In this document: positions 53,527 to 53,624 of the stretch, in pieces
How positions within the stretch are numbered: position 1 is the stretch's first letter
How the letters are laid out: each line of letters opens with the position of its first letter
NCBI GenBank assembly: GCA_937920495.1
Contig: CALEUQ010000033.1
Coordinates: forward strand, 1 to 53,624
From: an uncultured bacterium
GTDB lineage: Bacteria > Spirochaetota > UBA4802 > UB4802
Length of the DNA stretch: 53,624 nucleotides
Reading direction: 5' to 3'
Position numbers and translations under genes: made by a program
Notes under the pieces: model-generated
Database searches by the model: none
Seen by the model: the letters and a program-made list of their open reading frames with translations, nothing else
Told to the model about the DNA's origin: nothing

Positions 53527-53624
53527 ATGAACATTGAAACTACTACGTGTATTTCCGTGGAACATTTAGAACTGATGAAGTTTTATTCTGAGCACTACAA
53601 TATCTCGCAACGCACATTTTTATC
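53527..53624 (+). CDS. 5' end of a gene cut by the window edge, function unknown
   Basis: The frame starts with ATG after GGGAGG (7 nt upstream), a strong ribosome binding site, and stays open for 32 codons to the end. The visible residues (ISVEHLELMKFYSEHYNIS and on) look helical and cytoplasmic. No family can be named from so little. Confidence 0.6.
   Translation, partial: MNIETTTCISVEHLELMKFYSEHYNISQRTFL

Overview
The window is a dense, AT-rich stretch of bacterial chromosome. It carries about 46 protein genes, many in short operons with 4-20 nt overlaps, and I saw no rRNA, tRNA, CRISPR array or intact mobile element. Envelope genes (TonB-dependent receptor, OmpA-type protein, MurJ, SPOR protein) point to a diderm. 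Low G+C, the McsA-McsB-ClpC set, a class III cyclase on a 7TMR-DISM-type membrane domain, a SpoIIE-type phosphatase with a STAS partner, and relaxed lipoboxes fit a member of the Spirochaetota best. That placement is inference from gene content; no marker gene fixes it.

Layout. 1-711: no gene, but a GC-rich hairpin cluster. 712-3124: secreted Cys-rich lipase-like protein, then a membrane-anchored protein overlapping a thioredoxin-fold protein. 3125-5590: operator-like repeats and a TonB-dependent receptor ending in a clear terminator. 5753-7156: Memo and AMMECR1 proteins, two of the three AmmeMemoRadiSam components. 7198-11550: lipoprotein, TPR protein, HAMP/SpoIIE phosphatase and a convergent STAS protein. 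11729-19134 (minus): REC-histidine kinase, VWA plus MoxR ATPase pair, argG followed by a shortened acyl-CoA-dehydrogenase-like gene, and a broken 7TM adenylate cyclase. 19456-20988: a diguanylate cyclase. 21001-23159 (minus): argF and argD, preceded by an intrinsic-terminator-like hairpin in the argD leader. 23401-27459: mcsA-mcsB-clpC, divergent from argDF.

27517-36290: cardiolipin synthase; a PTS EIIA domain fused to a zinc ribbon; an operon of a small unknown gene, aroE and folC with 4-nt overlaps; thiD-thiN fusion, Nif3 and a coiled-coil zinc-ribbon protein; an intergenic repeat; RNase HI-like protein. 36307-40259: RecJ-like nuclease convergent with a beta-propeller/OmpA fusion. 40547-46952: murJ, an acetyl-xylan-esterase-like protein lacking its nucleophile serine, a small membrane protein, a HEAT-repeat protein, and nfeD plus slipin. 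46954-53125 (minus): a CoA-transferase, miaB, TPR/SPOR protein and mutS operon. A gene starting at 53527 runs off the end.

Most genes are housekeeping. The parts most worth a second look are the broken cyclase with a BlaI/CopY-like palindrome upstream, the argD leader hairpin, the EIIA-zinc ribbon fusion, the serine-less esterase homologue, the duplicated operator motif before murJ and the intergenic repeat at 35456-35544. I found no clear undescribed defence or mobile system.
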